A DNA stretch of 64,000 bases from positions 1,663,110 to 1,727,109 of the forward strand of contig NZ_JH584241.1 in assembly GCF_000241485.1 (NCBI RefSeq), written 5' to 3'. Positions 63,470-64,000 of this stretch are shown here, piece after piece (position 1 is the first letter of the stretch; each line of letters begins with the position of its first letter). This DNA comes from Sphingomonas sp. PAMC 26605. GTDB lineage: Bacteria > Pseudomonadota > Alphaproteobacteria > Sphingomonadales > Sphingomonadaceae. A program made the position numbers and the translations under genes. Below the pieces are notes generated by a model. It was given only the letters and a program-made list of their open reading frames with translations, was not told the origin of the DNA and searched no databases.

Positions 63470-64000
63470 ATGGCCAACAAATTCGCGATCATCACCGGCG
63501 CCTCGACCGGCATCGGCTTCGAACTCGCGACGCTCGCGGCGAAGGACGGCTACGACCTGTTGCTCGTCGCCGACGAAGCGCTGATCAACGACGCTGCGGC
63601 CGACATCAAGCAGTTCGGCACCGACGTTCGGCCGCTCGAAGCCGACCTATCGACGACCGACGGCGTCGACGAGCTGCTCTCCGCAGCGGGCAGCCGCCAG
63701 ATCGACCTGCTCTGCGCCAATGCCGGCCACGGCTTGGGTCACGGCTTTCTCGACCAGAGCGTCGACGATTGGCGCCACGTCGTCGACACCAACATCACCG
63801 GCACGCTGTACCTGCTCCAGAAGACGCTGCCGGCAATGGTCTCGCGCGACGCCGGCAAGGTGCTCGTGACGGGTTCGATCGCGGGCTACATCCCCGGCGC
63901 ATTCCAGGCGGTGTATAACGGCTCGAAGGCGTTCGTCGACAGCTTCACCGAGGCGCTGCGCAACGAGATTAAGGAGTCGAAGGGCGTCACGATCACCACG
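63470..64000 (+). CDS. Short-chain dehydrogenase/reductase, partial at window end
   Basis: The first 177 codons are visible. They show the SDR cofactor motif TGASTGIG, a Rossmann acidic strand end (LLVADEA), the NAG motif in CANAGHG, the catalytic Ser in GSIAGYIP, and Tyr and Lys in YNGSKAF. It is an NAD(P)-dependent oxidoreductase. The gene follows the zinc dehydrogenase by 50 bases and probably belongs to the same transcript. The C-terminal substrate part lies outside the window. Confidence 0.9.
   Translation, partial: MANKFAIITGASTGIGFELATLAAKDGYDLLLVADEALINDAAADIKQFGTDVRPLEADLSTTDGVDELLSAAGSRQIDLLCANAGHGLGHGFLDQSVDDWRHVVDTNITGTLYLLQKTLPAMVSRDAGKVLVTGSIAGYIPGAFQAVYNGSKAFVDSFTEALRNEIKESKGVTITT

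Noticed and set aside
1..64000. CRISPR arrays, tRNA genes, insertion sequences and prophage genes
   Set aside because: I looked for regular repeats with spacers, tRNA-like TTCGA arms, transposases and integrases and found none that I can support.

Overview
The window is GC-rich, tightly packed bacterial chromosome. The evidence points to Sphingomonas or a close sphingomonad relative. It has many TonB-dependent receptors paired with glycoside hydrolases, MFS sugar transporters of the GPH family, a MucR/Ros-type regulator, an HWE-type histidine kinase, and operons coupled by ATGA or GTGA overlaps. I saw no tRNA, rRNA, insertion sequence, phage gene or CRISPR array.

Layout. (1) 1-4960: end of a TonB-dependent receptor, then a GPH transporter, an apiosidase-like (DUF4038) hydrolase and a sugar-porter MFS protein. 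(2) 5273-17314: a carbohydrate locus with a LacI-type repressor, two secreted GH3 beta-glucosidases, a GPH symporter, a GH144-type (PF10091) glucanase and an Oar-like TonB receptor. Perfect TGTAACCGGTTACA palindromes lie in two of its divergent promoter regions, and two variants sharing the GTAACCGGTT core lie in the third. This suggests one LacI regulon, plausibly for beta-1,2-glucan or a related beta-glucan. (3) 17789-21132: a MucR-like regulator without zinc ligands, a PLP decarboxylase and an unassigned three-gene operon. (4) 21394-25703: a TonB receptor and an M28 peptidase. (5) 25785-33732: a two-component system divergent from a CzcB-CzcA-OMF heavy-metal efflux operon. (6) 33767-41259: signalling genes, namely a Crp/Fnr regulator, an HWE-family protein without its acceptor histidine, a quinone-oxidoreductase-like enzyme, a double-domain KaiC-like ATPase and a large hybrid kinase. 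(7) 41296-50818: late cobalamin synthesis and salvage. A B12 riboswitch leads a minus-strand operon (btuB, membrane protein, DUF1636, cobT, phosphatase, cobS). cobC-type decarboxylase, cbiB and cobQ run on the plus strand, with cobU divergent. (8) 50984-64000: an orphan response regulator with Glu at the phosphoacceptor site, a TonB receptor, a short Hsp70/RNase H-like/GST run, a Crp-type/TrxB-like fusion without CxxC, a GH92 mannosidase, and an SRPBCC/alcohol dehydrogenase/SDR run cut by the window end.

How the parts work together. In region 2, polysaccharide would be cut outside the cell or in the periplasm, imported by the TonB receptor, trimmed by the exported GH3 enzymes and carried inward by the GPH symporter, with LacI sensing a product. 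In region 7, B12 represses its own uptake through the riboswitch, and the enzymes assemble the nucleotide loop on salvaged or made corrinoid. A recurring oddity is signalling or redox proteins that lack the residue that normally defines their chemistry: the HWE protein, the orphan regulator, the MucR homologue, the CNB-TrxB fusion and the RNase H-like protein.
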